Shown: piece by piece, positions 33,463 to 42,822 of the stretch
Layout: every line of letters starts with the position of its first letter
Position numbering within the stretch: the first letter of the stretch is position 1
DNA from: Vibrio porteresiae DSM 19223
GTDB taxonomy: Bacteria; Pseudomonadota; Gammaproteobacteria; Enterobacterales; Vibrionaceae
Direction of reading: 5' to 3'
Length of the DNA stretch: 64,000 bases
Assembly (NCBI RefSeq): GCF_024347055.1
Contig: NZ_AP024896.1
Location: 1,240,001 to 1,304,000, forward strand
Program-made: the position numbers and the translations under genes
Notes under the pieces: model-generated
What the model saw: the letters and a program-made list of their open reading frames with translations, nothing else
What the model was told of the DNA's origin: nothing
The model's database searches: none

Positions 33463-34302
33463 TTAGCGAATCGCTTGCATATCCACAAAATCCATATCAT
33501 CGAAGGTTTGGTTTTCTCCCAACATGCCCCACACAAAACTGTAGTTTTGCGTGCCGCAACCCGAGTGAATAGACCAACTTGGCGACAGCACTAACTGTTT
33601 GTCGCGCACCACAATATGGCGAGTTTCCTGAGGTTCGCCCATGAAATGAAACACCACCTGATTAGGGGCAACGTTAAAATAGAGATAGGCTTCCATGCGA
33701 CGTTCATGGGTATGCGCTGGCATGGTATTCCACACACTGCCCGGTTTGAGATGTGTCACCCCAAGGCAGAGCTGACAAGTCGGCAACACTTCAGGATGAA
33801 GATATTGGGTAATGGTACGAGCGTTGGCATTTTCAGTGGAACCTAGCTCAATATGGCGAGACTGTTCGCGGGTAATAATCCGTGATGGATAGCAGTGATG
33901 AGCCGGAGCACTCAAACAATATAGAAGCGCTGGGTCTGACTGATCCAGTGACGTAAACTCAACATCCTGTTCACCTAAACTCAGATACAACGCATCTAAA
34001 TGGTTCAATGTGTATTCCTGAACCGCTGTTTTCACCTTAGCAGAGCCACCTAGGTTGACCAATCCTAGCTCTCGGCGCTGCAGAAAATACTCCACGCCAA
34101 AGGCCTTGGTATCGACAAATTCATTGAGTTTTAATGTTGTAGTACTCGGACTCACACCCATGACGACGATTCGGTCTATATGGCTGTAAACCAAGGTAAT
34201 CTCGTCACTTTTAAATAAATCTTCGGTAAGAAATTCTGAACGTAAGCGATCGGTATCGTACGCTTTAGCATCTAATGGATTGCTGTTGTAATTCGTGTGC
34301 AT
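33463..34302 (-). CDS. kduI: 5-keto-4-deoxyuronate isomerase
   Basis: Converts 5-keto-4-deoxyuronate, from pectin or other polyuronates, to 2,5-diketo-3-deoxygluconate. 279 aa (family 278). The zinc ligands are seen: His-x-His-x4-Glu in PAHTHERRMEAY and a later His in SWSIHSGCGTQNY. AGGAGG lies 5 nt before the ATG at 34302. The usual partner kduD and lyases are absent from the window. Confidence 0.93.
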   Translation of the reverse strand: MHTNYNSNPLDAKAYDTDRLRSEFLTEDLFKSDEITLVYSHIDRIVVMGVSPSTTTLKLNEFVDTKAFGVEYFLQRRELGLVNLGGSAKVKTAVQEYTLNHLDALYLSLGEQDVEFTSLDQSDPALLYCLSAPAHHCYPSRIITREQSRHIELGSTENANARTITQYLHPEVLPTCQLCLGVTHLKPGSVWNTMPAHTHERRMEAYLYFNVAPNQVVFHFMGEPQETRHIVVRDKQLVLSPSWSIHSGCGTQNYSFVWGMLGENQTFDDMDFVDMQAIR

Positions 34303-34438
34303 AGGCACCTCCTAATGTTGGAGCTAGCCTAACACTCATTCATATTTGATCAATGTCGTTTATATATGCATAAATATATTTGTGATCAAATCGATCAGAA
34401 TTATTGAAACGGCGTTTATTTTTTTGAAGTGAGGCAAA

Positions 34439-34463
34439 AAAAGCCGCTTTAACAGCGGCTTTT
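34439..34463. terminator. Bidirectional terminator after the TonB receptor gene
   Basis: AAAAGCCGCT-TTAAC-AGCGGCTTTT, a 10-bp stem with A- and T-tracts, 20 bp past the receptor stop codon. Confidence 0.85.
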
Positions 34464-34484
34464 ACACATCGACAGAAATCAAAT

Positions 34485-36629
34485 TTAAAAATCGTAACCA
34501 AATTGAATGCGCATATTACGCTCTGCGCCATACCAGCAGTTCGCGTTGTCGTAACAAGAATAGTATTCCTTGTTGGTTAAGTTAGTTGCACTCACCTCTA
34601 CCGACATGCCTTTCCATTGGCTGTTTAATTCACCTAACTCGTAACGAGCCATCATATCTAACAAAGCGTAACTTGGTACTTTGCCTTGGTCATTGTTCGC
34701 ATTCATGTACATCGACCCGACATAACGCCCACCCAACCCGACTTGTGCACCAGACAACCCCAGTTGATTAAGCTGGTACTGAGCCCACAATGTCGCGCTA
34801 TGCTTGGGTACATAAATCGGAGTGGTTCCCTTTAAACCATTGGCGCTGTCTTTTGTCACCTCAACATCGGAGTAGGTATAACTACCATCTAGCTGCAATA
34901 AAGGGGTGATTTTCCAATTAGCTTGGGTTTCAATGCCTTGAGAGCGAACTTCGCCGACTTGGATATCATCTTGGTAGTTGGCAGAAGAAGGATCGGTGAC
35001 CACGACATTGCTTTTGATGATGCGATAGCCAGATAACGTTCCGCTAAACTCGCCAGTAGCCGATTGATATTTCACCCCAAGTTCCACTTGATTCCCTTTT
35101 TCTGGTTCAAAGGGTTCACCAAATTTCGAATCCACTCCGGCAACCGGAGAAAAGCTAGTCGCATAGTTAACAAATGGCGAAATACCGTTATCAAATTGGT
35201 ACAAAGCACCTACACGGTAAGATATCGCATGACTGTCAGCTTCTGTCTCATAACCACTTACTTCACTACTACTTTGATAATGATCCCAGCGTAAGCCAGT
35301 AATAAATACCCAGTTATTCCACAGCATTTGGTCTTGCCAATAACCACCCAACTGCTTAACTTTTATCTGATAGTCATACTCTGCGGCAACCGTTAAGTCT
35401 TGAGTGTTCAATAAATTATTGTTGGGATTAAATAGATTGAACGCTGCAAACGCTGCGCTCATACCACTGTATTCACGATAGTCTGATTCCCCAGAAAGAT
35501 GCTGGTAATCGAGACCAAACAGAATGTTGTGTTCCGCTTGTCCCCAATTTCTTACCAGTGAAAGTTGGTTGTCGACTGTATACCCTTTTGAGTCCTCATC
35601 CGTGCTATAGACATTGCGACTTAACGTACCTGTCGCCGCATCAAATCCACTCGCAGTATGGTAGGTGTTCTTTTGACTTAAACTCGCTCGCATAAAGCGA
35701 AAGTTTTGTAAGAAATGCCAGTCATTAGCAAAATCATGATCAAATTGATAACCCGCCATAAAGACATTGCGCTCAAATTGACTCCAATTTTTATCACCTA
35801 CCGACGTTGATGGTGATGTATCACCCGCAACTGAGTGATAAACCGTCCCAGAAGCGGGCATGGAAGAATTCATCCCCATGTTGGGGTCGCGCTGATAATA
35901 GAGGTTCAGGTTTAAATGGGTTGCCTCACTCAAATGCCAATTCATCGATGGCGCAATTAAATAGCGTTCTTCTTCGGTATTATCGACCTGACCATCTTGC
36001 TTGCGAGCCAAAGCAATCATTCGATAATCAACGGGACTATCAGCCCACTGCCCAGTTGTATCTATCGATGCTTGACGCAGATTGCGCGAACCACCGCTCA
36101 CCTTAATTTGGGTTTGATGCTCTTTTTGTGGCTTTTTGGCAATGATGTTCACCATACCACCGGGAGGCATTGCGCCGTAGAGTACCGAGGTCGGGCCTTT
36201 AAACACCTCGACTTGCTGCATCATAATGGGATCAATTTGTGGCTGGAGATTCCATCCTTTTAGATATTGCAGCACCAAGCCATCGTAATAGCTTTGATCA
36301 ACCTGAAAACCTCGAATGTAGAAGTTGTCATACATGGTGACCGAACCGCCTTTGGTTTCCGTCACCACCCCAGGTGCATAGCGTAATGCCTGACCAAGAG
36401 AAGTTGCCCCTTTCGCTTCGATAGATTCACCGGACAAAACCGATATGGCTTGCGGTGTTTCATCCGGTGCTAATGAGGTTTTTGTGGCTGTATTACGATA
36501 CTGCTGACCAAGAACCGTGAGCGTTTCTTGCTGTTGTTCTGATGCTTGTACGGTAAAAAATGGGAAGCCCGCAAAAGCAGTCACCATACAAACTTGCGGT
36601 AACAATCTGAATTGATGTGAAAGTGACAT
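34485..36629 (-). CDS. TonB-dependent siderophore receptor
   Basis: 714-aa outer-membrane receptor. Signal peptide (about 29 residues), TonB-box-like ETLTVLG, plug domain with DETPQAISVLSGESIEAKGA, YIRGFQVDQSYYDGL and VEVFKGPTSVLYGAMPPGG, then a beta-barrel ending in aromatic Phe (RIQFGYDF). The plug fits ferric-siderophore receptors of the FhuA/FpvA kind. A Fur box lies directly upstream. The neighbouring AraC regulator and MFS exporter suggest a xenosiderophore locus; the ligand is unknown. Confidence 0.9.
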   Translation of the reverse strand: MSLSHQFRLLPQVCMVTAFAGFPFFTVQASEQQQETLTVLGQQYRNTATKTSLAPDETPQAISVLSGESIEAKGATSLGQALRYAPGVVTETKGGSVTMYDNFYIRGFQVDQSYYDGLVLQYLKGWNLQPQIDPIMMQQVEVFKGPTSVLYGAMPPGGMVNIIAKKPQKEHQTQIKVSGGSRNLRQASIDTTGQWADSPVDYRMIALARKQDGQVDNTEEERYLIAPSMNWHLSEATHLNLNLYYQRDPNMGMNSSMPASGTVYHSVAGDTSPSTSVGDKNWSQFERNVFMAGYQFDHDFANDWHFLQNFRFMRASLSQKNTYHTASGFDAATGTLSRNVYSTDEDSKGYTVDNQLSLVRNWGQAEHNILFGLDYQHLSGESDYREYSGMSAAFAAFNLFNPNNNLLNTQDLTVAAEYDYQIKVKQLGGYWQDQMLWNNWVFITGLRWDHYQSSSEVSGYETEADSHAISYRVGALYQFDNGISPFVNYATSFSPVAGVDSKFGEPFEPEKGNQVELGVKYQSATGEFSGTLSGYRIIKSNVVVTDPSSANYQDDIQVGEVRSQGIETQANWKITPLLQLDGSYTYSDVEVTKDSANGLKGTTPIYVPKHSATLWAQYQLNQLGLSGAQVGLGGRYVGSMYMNANNDQGKVPSYALLDMMARYELGELNSQWKGMSVEVSATNLTNKEYYSCYDNANCWYGAERNMRIQFGYDF

Positions 36630-36641
36630 GGTTGCCCTTTA

Positions 36642-36662
36642 AAATGAGAACGAATCTCATTT
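36642..36662 (-). promoter_or_regulatory. Fur box of the TonB receptor gene
   Basis: Inverted repeat AAATGAGA-N5-TCTCATTT, 13 bp upstream of the receptor's start codon, the classical form of ferric-uptake-regulator sites. Confidence 0.8.
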
Positions 36663-36777
36663 GATTTTATCGATTTATCCAAAGGCAAAACTAACAATTT
36701 GGTGCATCTTTATCTTTCATTGAGCTTGGGGAGACATTCGGATAAAAATGACTAGGTACGGGCATTTGTAGACGCGC

Positions 36778-37662
36778 TTACCATTGAATAGGTAGCCAAT
36801 ACTCCATCACTGCATCCTCTGCTATCGGTGCAAAATGCGCTGGATAACGTTCCAACTCGACGCCATCTACTCCTCGGTATCCCGACTGAGGTAACCAATC
36901 GAAAATGAACCATTCAACACTGAGTGACAAGTCAGACACTGGACCTTGATGTTTCAAAACCGCATAGGTTTGCGTTGGCACATGGACATGAGCAAAGGCA
37001 TCTGGACAACCTGCTGCTTTATCACAACGATTCTCTTGATCACTGACGAGCGCCCAGTAATGCAGGTTATTGCCTTCGCCATCACTCGACCTAACATCAA
37101 TCAGACCGAGATTCTCTCGCGCTTTATCAAAACCACCTAGCGCATCTAACTGTTGCCATAAACTAGGCACGATAAGAGCAAAATCAGGCTGAGCAGATAA
37201 CAGCCCCTTCATTTGCCCCTGCAAACCCCACGCAGTAAAACTCGATAAGGTTTCAATTCGAACATCTGTTAGTTTGTCAGGTTTTGCCACTTTATGCTTC
37301 GATTGAACCAACACAAGGGGCTGCAACACTCCGGTTAACAACCCTTTCTGACGATACGTTTTGGGCGTTATACCAAAATGTTGCTTAAATGCGCGGGTAA
37401 AAGAAATTTCAGAATTAAAGCCCGTTGCTAAAGCGATATCAATGATCCGGTCTCGACCATTAAGAAGCTGTTGCGCAGCCTGACTAAGCTTGAGTTGACG
37501 AATATAACTGGCAACCGTAAATCCGGTTTCATACTGAAATACCCGTTGCAACTGCCAACGAGACCAACAGCTTTTCTCCGCCAACAGCTCAAGAGAAAGA
37601 GGCTCTTGAATATGATGATTGATGTAATCAAGTAACTGACAGATACGTGTAAGTGATGGCAT
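36778..37662 (-). CDS. AraC-family regulator with GyrI-like effector domain
   Basis: 294-aa protein: N-terminal AraC DNA-binding domain (about 5-105; SLELLAEKSCWSRWQLQRVF, ATGFNSEISFTRAFKQHFG) and C-terminal GyrI-like small-molecule-binding domain (about 130-292). Same layout as Rob and similar activators. It lies 148 bp upstream of the TonB receptor gene on the same strand, so it may activate iron uptake genes or the divergent exporter. Its own iron control is not visible. Confidence 0.85.
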   Translation of the reverse strand: MPSLTRICQLLDYINHHIQEPLSLELLAEKSCWSRWQLQRVFQYETGFTVASYIRQLKLSQAAQQLLNGRDRIIDIALATGFNSEISFTRAFKQHFGITPKTYRQKGLLTGVLQPLVLVQSKHKVAKPDKLTDVRIETLSSFTAWGLQGQMKGLLSAQPDFALIVPSLWQQLDALGGFDKARENLGLIDVRSSDGEGNNLHYWALVSDQENRCDKAAGCPDAFAHVHVPTQTYAVLKHQGPVSDLSLSVEWFIFDWLPQSGYRGVDGVELERYPAHFAPIAEDAVMEYWLPIQW

Positions 37663-37946
37663 AAGGTAAGCACTTCAGAGTTAACAGCGCGCATTTTCGC
37701 ACAAAATGCTCGTAAACGAGAAGTGTTATCATTAATCATATCGCCTTATCGACACTTTCTAATAATGTGTTATTAGTAACGAATTCAGCTAGACAATTGA
37801 TCTACCTAAAAAAGACAAATAAGTTGCGGTTACTTTGATTTGCCGATAATGTTCATTTATGCAACAGTTTGATTACATGAATTCCCTTTGTTATCCCCAC
37901 CTCAAGGACTGAGGTTCACCGTTAAATTCATAAGGACAGAGAAAAA

Positions 37947-39197
37947 ATGAGCAGAAATTCAATGAGCTATTATGGGTACATTTTCTCTCATCTCTGTTCC
38001 ATCGTGGCATTTCGCAGTGCATCGGTGGTGATTATTTGGGCATTAGTACAACTGTTTGGTCACGCTGAGAGTGTGGGTGTGTTAGTCGCGGTCATGTGGG
38101 TTGCCAATATTCTGTTCTTACCAATATCAGGTTATTTGCTCGACCGCTATGCAAAGAAAACCGTGGTGCTGTTTTGCAGCATCGCATCGGTGTTATTGGC
38201 GTTTATCTTATTATTTTCTTACCAAAGTTTTATCAGCTGCTTAATCCTTATTTCACTTTTGTCGATATTAAACAGTGCCATATCTACTGCGCCCAATACC
38301 TTGATTCCCCTGCTGGTGAGTAAAGAGAACCTCACGAATGCCATCGGTATCTCTTCGACCTTAAACTCACTGCAAGTGATCATTGGTGTGGTGGTTGGCG
38401 GCGGAGTGATTTATGCCGTGGGGATAGTGAATTCTCTGCTCGCTACCTTTGTGTTGTACCTGATTTCATTGATCTTGTTTAGCTTTGTGCATTTGCCTGC
38501 TGGTGAAAAGCCCGCTCCTTCAGCGGAGAGTAAAGCGCTGCAAATCACCCAAGGTTTTCGCAGCCTAAAACAGCTTAAACCGGAGCTGATGTTCTGCTAC
38601 TCCGCCATGGTCGGTAACTTTATTCTCACTCCCCTAATTTCCGTTGTCGTTCCGATTTACGTGCAGCGAATCCTCAATAACGACATCAGTTATGTGGTGC
38701 TGTTCGAATCTTCTATCGCTATCGGTATGTTGGTTGGCGGGACACTATCGGTGAAGATGAATCGTTGGTTAAACCGTTATCAACAAGTGTTGCTCGGCGG
38801 TTTATTGATTGGTTTAGGTGTCATTAGCTTTGCGTACACTCATACCGCCGCAATCAAAGCTATCGCACTTTTTATTTCAGGAATGGGGTTAACGATCAAA
38901 GGGATTCAATTTAGTTCACTGCGCGGTCACGCCGTTCCGGTTAGTCATAAAGCGCGGATTGAATCTGCCATTTTTGCCCTTTGCGTGTTAACCATCCCGC
39001 TTGGTAGCATGGCATTTAGTTACGCGATTGATATCAATCTTTTTAACATTGATACTCTGATCATGACCATGGGCGGTTTGATCATTCTCTCACTGGCGTT
39101 TATTACCCAAACTAGAGATTGTATTGAAGCCTTAACGGCCCAAGATACTCAGCTTGAAAACTATTACACCACGCGCTATCCAAAGGCGTTTTTCTAG
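37947..39197 (+). CDS. MFS transporter, EntS-like
   Basis: 416-aa, about 12 membrane segments, of the MFS_3 type that includes the enterobactin exporter EntS (LFLPISGYLLDRYAKKTVVL, APNTLIPLLVSKENLTNAIG). Divergent from the AraC/TonB receptor genes, so export or handling of a siderophore is possible, yet no siderophore synthesis gene is in the window. AAGGA lies upstream of the ATG. Confidence 0.75.
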   Translation: MSRNSMSYYGYIFSHLCSIVAFRSASVVIIWALVQLFGHAESVGVLVAVMWVANILFLPISGYLLDRYAKKTVVLFCSIASVLLAFILLFSYQSFISCLILISLLSILNSAISTAPNTLIPLLVSKENLTNAIGISSTLNSLQVIIGVVVGGGVIYAVGIVNSLLATFVLYLISLILFSFVHLPAGEKPAPSAESKALQITQGFRSLKQLKPELMFCYSAMVGNFILTPLISVVVPIYVQRILNNDISYVVLFESSIAIGMLVGGTLSVKMNRWLNRYQQVLLGGLLIGLGVISFAYTHTAAIKAIALFISGMGLTIKGIQFSSLRGHAVPVSHKARIESAIFALCVLTIPLGSMAFSYAIDINLFNIDTLIMTMGGLIILSLAFITQTRDCIEALTAQDTQLENYYTTRYPKAFF

Positions 39198-39452
39198 ATA
39201 ACTTATTAATAGAATGGAATTTAAAGGGCATACGCTTTTAACCGGTGATAAGCCATTAAATTACTTTAGCTTTCGTGCATGTGACGCTCCCCGACCCTCC
39301 CTCTAAAGAAGGAGGGAGCCAGATCGAGATCGCTGCTACAACCCCCCTCAAGCCAGTACTAAAGCTTGCTGAAAAAAGCAAATAGAGCCAATAAGTTACA
39401 GCGCGCTCGATACGGTTCTCCCCCCTTGTTTTTTTAAGGGGGGAGTTAGAGG
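39198..39452. repeat. Intergenic repeats A and B (copy 2) left of the insertion sequence
   Basis: A hairpin CTCCCTC / GAGGGAG (39297-39318) could end the MFS transcript. Element A (39314-39334) matches 31460-31480 exactly. Element B starts with hairpin 39418-39445 (CTCCCCCCTT / AAGGGGGGAG) and is broken at 39452 by the insertion sequence; its other half resumes at 40962. Confidence 0.65.
39443..39452. repeat. Target-site duplication, left
   Basis: GAGTTAGAGG, repeated at 40952-40961 on the other side of the element. Confidence 0.85.
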
Positions 39453-40951
39453 CTGACTTTCCTACACAAATCCCTCGATAAAAATTGAGGGATTTTTTTG
39501 AACTTTTATCTCACTGATTGATCTCAACAAAAACTGACAAGTTGAGGTAGGTTACTATGTTTTCAGCAGATACAGAGCAATGGGCCAGAGATACCTTTCA
39601 CCACTCCGAGTTAGGCGATCGCCGTCGCTCCAAGCGCCTAGTACAACTTGCCTCTTCTTTGGCTAATCATTTAGGACAATCACTTGTGCAATCTTTGAAA
39701 TCTCCCGCTGATATTGAAGCTGCTTATCGCTTTACTCGCAATCAAGCCATTGACCCTCAAGCCATTGCCGAGGCTGGTTTTGCCGCAACGGTCGAAAATA
39801 CGAAGCACTATGAGTGCTTACTGGCGTTGGAAGATACCACTTCACTTGAATTTTCCCATTCAACTGTCCGGGGAGACATGGGGCATACGACCTCGAATAA
39901 TTACTCCCGAGGGATGTTCGCCCACTCCGTCCTTCTTTTTGCACCACACGAGCAGCATGTCGTTGGTCTTATTGAACAAGAGCGCTGGACTCGAAATATC
40001 AAAGATTACGGCAAGAGTCAGAATCATGCGAAAAGACCGTATCTTGAAAAAGAGAGCTACAAATGGGAACGCGCATCTCGAGCTATGGAAACTCGCCTTG
40101 GCGAAGGGATGAGCAAGATTATCTCCGTGTGTGACCGAGAAGCCGACCTTATTGAATATTTGGCTTACAAAACATCTAATCAACAACGTTTTGTCGTTCG
40201 TTCGATGCAAAGTCGCTGCATATTGGAGAGTGAAGATAAACTTTATCAGTACAGCGCGTCCTTAACTGATGCAGGTATGAGAACAGTTCAGGTCAGACAA
40301 AAAGGCGGCCGTAAGGCACGACGAGCTGTGTGTGAAGTTCGCTACGCCCCCATTACAGTGAAGGTTCCATCCAACAAAAAGGGAGAACCTGTAGAGCTTT
40401 ATTATGTAGGCTGTCAGGAGCGTGAACAGGAAAAAGGTCTCAACTGGCATATTCTCACATCAGAGCCAGTCCGCTCAAAAGAAGAGGCCGAACGAATATT
40501 AGATTATTACGAAAAGCGGTGGCTAATTGAGGAGTTCCACAAAGCGTGGAAGAGTGGTGGAACTCAGGTTGAAAACTTACGAATGCAAAGCAAAGAAAAC
40601 TTGGAGCGAATGGTTGTCATACTGGCTTTCATTGCCGTTCGGTTGCACCAACTTCGTTATCTTGGGCTGAACAAAGAAGAAGCCGAGAAACAGAGTTGTG
40701 AAATGATATTGAGTCCTCAAAGCTGGAAGATCCTGTGGTCAAAACAGGAAAAGAGAAAGCCGCCAAAGAAAGCACCGAGTCTCTATTGGGCATACATTAA
40801 TCTTGGGAAATTAGCCGGTTGGTATGATTCTAAACGCAACGGGCGAGTTGGCTGGGAACGGCTTTGGGAAGGATGGTTTATTTTGCAAACCATCCTTGAA
40901 GGTTACTTGCTTGCCAAGTCTCTAGATCTTTGAGATGTGATCAAGAGACAG
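39453..40951 (+). mobile_element. Complete IS50/Tn5-type insertion sequence (IS4 family)
   Basis: 1499 bp. The left end CTGACTTTCCTACACAAAT resembles the Tn5 outside end (CTGACTCTTATACACAAGT), and the right end, read inward, CTGTCTCTTGATCACATCT, differs from the Tn5 inside end at one base. A 10-bp direct repeat flanks it. The single transposase gene is intact. It is probably functional and recently inserted, since the duplication is perfect. Confidence 0.92.
39557..40933 (+). CDS. IS50-type transposase
   Basis: 458-aa DDE transposase closely patterned on Tn5 transposase. Catalytic residues can be placed by motif: first Asp in LALEDTTSLEF, second Asp in SVCDREADLIEYL, and Glu in the Y-x2-R-W-x-IEEFHKAWKSG signature (YREK-like). 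Also PSLYWAYINLGKLAGWYDSKR and WGEGW-type end as in Tn5. Not frameshifted. AGGTAGG precedes the ATG. Confidence 0.94.
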   Translation: MFSADTEQWARDTFHHSELGDRRRSKRLVQLASSLANHLGQSLVQSLKSPADIEAAYRFTRNQAIDPQAIAEAGFAATVENTKHYECLLALEDTTSLEFSHSTVRGDMGHTTSNNYSRGMFAHSVLLFAPHEQHVVGLIEQERWTRNIKDYGKSQNHAKRPYLEKESYKWERASRAMETRLGEGMSKIISVCDREADLIEYLAYKTSNQQRFVVRSMQSRCILESEDKLYQYSASLTDAGMRTVQVRQKGGRKARRAVCEVRYAPITVKVPSNKKGEPVELYYVGCQEREQEKGLNWHILTSEPVRSKEEAERILDYYEKRWLIEEFHKAWKSGGTQVENLRMQSKENLERMVVILAFIAVRLHQLRYLGLNKEEAEKQSCEMILSPQSWKILWSKQEKRKPPKKAPSLYWAYINLGKLAGWYDSKRNGRVGWERLWEGWFILQTILEGYLLAKSLDL

Positions 40952-40961
40952 GAGTTAGAGG
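40952..40961. repeat. Target-site duplication, right
   Basis: GAGTTAGAGG, the second copy of the 10-bp duplication (left copy 39443-39452). Confidence 0.85.
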
Positions 40962-41224
40962 GGGGATCATGCTCTTAAGCCAATAATATCCACATAATTC
41001 ATTGAATTTATTTACAATTAATCATGATATTTTTAGCTTTTCTTTGTGTTCCGAATGAAAAAGCAAACTTACTTAGATGCCGCTGTTAACTGTGTTTGCC
41101 TCCTCCATGAATTACCCTAAGTCGTTATCAACGAGTGTGACATCTGCCCCTACCGAAAGCTGTTTTACCAGTTAAGCTTGATTAACGACTGAGCAAATAC
41201 GCTCTCTTGCAGAAGGAGCCGCAG
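40962..41224. repeat. Right half of repeat B copy 2, then plain intergenic sequence
   Basis: 40962-41038 continues repeat B, with CATTGAATT at 41000 and ATGATATTTTTAGCT at 41024-41038 as in 32504-32543. From 41039 to the next gene nothing is recognised except AAGGAG 6 nt before the ATG at 41225. Confidence 0.6.
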
Positions 41225-42493
41225 ATGAAAAAGAACACTCGCTATGTTTCTGAACGGGCAGACATTCCAGAAAAAATGCACTGTTTGCCTAAATGGTTTA
41301 CTGAGCTGCATACCGATTATGATCTCTCCGCTTGGTGCTTTTACGGGTATCTAGGCACAGGTTGTCAGATCCACGGAGTGAGCCTCATGCTGCAATATAA
41401 AAATGAGGAATATTGGGCGGCGTTTGGTCTCTACATCCCTGGTGCTCACGGTAAATGGTCATTCGCAGGGACCAAAAATAAAAGCAAATTAAAAGTCGAT
41501 AATCCAACCGACAGTGAAAAATGGGCCGCTTGCGGTACCGTTGAAATCCCCGGCCCAGGAAGAATCAGAATTGCGCTGTTAGAAGGGGAATTTGGTCAAC
41601 CCGATGCACTTTATCAATTAACCGCTGATGTGTGCTCCGCAGTCGATCTGTTTGCCGCTGCCGGCACGGACGTCACACCCGATCTGTTTTTGGATATCCA
41701 ACTCAGAGACAAACTGGGCGCTGTACCAGTAGGATATGGTCCTGCTTCATTTTTACCTAACTGGTTAACCGATAATCAATTGAATATTATTGATAATTTT
41801 TACGGTTCCTCAACCAGCGAATACCTACAAAACAGCCAACCAGAGATGGAAAACCAAGGCTCTTATTATTATTCATCTCCACGCCTTGAACCTGAAGACT
41901 ACACCATAGTGAAATGGTCTGAAGGTGAACCCCATGTGCAACATGGCAAGTGTGGCTGCTTGTGGATGGACCATGTAGTGCAAAACTTTGGTGAACTTAA
42001 TCATCTATCCAAAGAGGCAACCGTGTCATGGTATTGGTTTGCAATTCCCAAATTACCTGGCTGTCACTCACTTGCCGTCACATCGCTTTGGTACGAACAT
42101 GCGCCGGATATGCTGCCATTTAAATCCGCCAGTCTTTATACCCCTTGCGCCAACCATCCGGAAAAGGTGTACACCTGTTTATGGGATATGGACCGAATTC
42201 AGATAACACGGGACAAAGAGCAAAAAATCTATGAACTGACCTTAGAAGGCAATGATGAATGCCCCAGCATTGCATTGACGTTAACCGCAATCGAAGGTAA
42301 TCAAACCTTAGGCCCAGCGATTGAGGGATTATTCAAAGTCACAGGCACAATTGATGAACAAAACGTTCCAGACGATTGCTACGCTTGGGGCGAAATTTCT
42401 TTGCCCTCCACACAAACCAGCACATCGTTACTCAGTGACATCGGCAAACTTATCCACGAGATAAAGCATCCTCTGTTTTTCTCTCGAAAGTAG
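41225..42493 (+). CDS. Protein of unknown function (422 aa)
   Basis: Not recognised. Soluble, no signal peptide or membrane segment, rich in Trp, Tyr and Cys (for example CGCLWMDHVVQNFGEL and VSWYWFAIPKLPGCHS), with predicted beta-rich character; the layout faintly recalls CrtC/AttH lipocalin-like hydrolases, which is only an impression. A TTG six codons earlier is disfavoured because AAGGAG stands 6 nt before this ATG. Stands alone between the insertion sequence and a diguanylate cyclase; ends in a good hairpin. Confidence 0.7.
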   Translation: MKKNTRYVSERADIPEKMHCLPKWFTELHTDYDLSAWCFYGYLGTGCQIHGVSLMLQYKNEEYWAAFGLYIPGAHGKWSFAGTKNKSKLKVDNPTDSEKWAACGTVEIPGPGRIRIALLEGEFGQPDALYQLTADVCSAVDLFAAAGTDVTPDLFLDIQLRDKLGAVPVGYGPASFLPNWLTDNQLNIIDNFYGSSTSEYLQNSQPEMENQGSYYYSSPRLEPEDYTIVKWSEGEPHVQHGKCGCLWMDHVVQNFGELNHLSKEATVSWYWFAIPKLPGCHSLAVTSLWYEHAPDMLPFKSASLYTPCANHPEKVYTCLWDMDRIQITRDKEQKIYELTLEGNDECPSIALTLTAIEGNQTLGPAIEGLFKVTGTIDEQNVPDDCYAWGEISLPSTQTSTSLLSDIGKLIHEIKHPLFFSRK

Positions 42494-42822
42494 GTTTCTG
42501 AGTGTGTGTCTGGGGCGTTATTTTACATAATCACTGACCCAAGCATTGCCTCCATCTGCTTTAGCTGATGGAGGCAAATCATTTTTATCAGTACCATAAT
42601 AACGTGTGGTTACGGATTAATTTCACCATAAATAGTGACTTAAAATCATACAGTTAACCCTCTATATTTAGATAGAGATCAGAAAAACAGCACGCCATAC
42701 GTAAGCGTTTGGAAATCGGCTACAGTCTGTTGGTCAAGTAAACTATACTAACAGCCTATAGGTTGACGACTGGTCATATTCGTTAATTCTTTATTGATTC
42801 TTTGAGGTTTGGATTCTAACGA
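42494..42822. terminator. Gap with a strong hairpin at 42546-42577
   Basis: TTGCCTCCATC (42546-42556) pairs perfectly with GATGGAGGCAA (42567-42577), followed by ATCATTTTTA: a likely terminator for the 422-aa gene. The rest of the gap, up to the GTG start at 42823, holds no gene and no clear site. Confidence 0.65.

Noticed and set aside
34340..34420. CRP or KdgR operator upstream of kduI
   Set aside because: Only half-sites such as TTTGTGATCAAAT are visible; no full match to either consensus.
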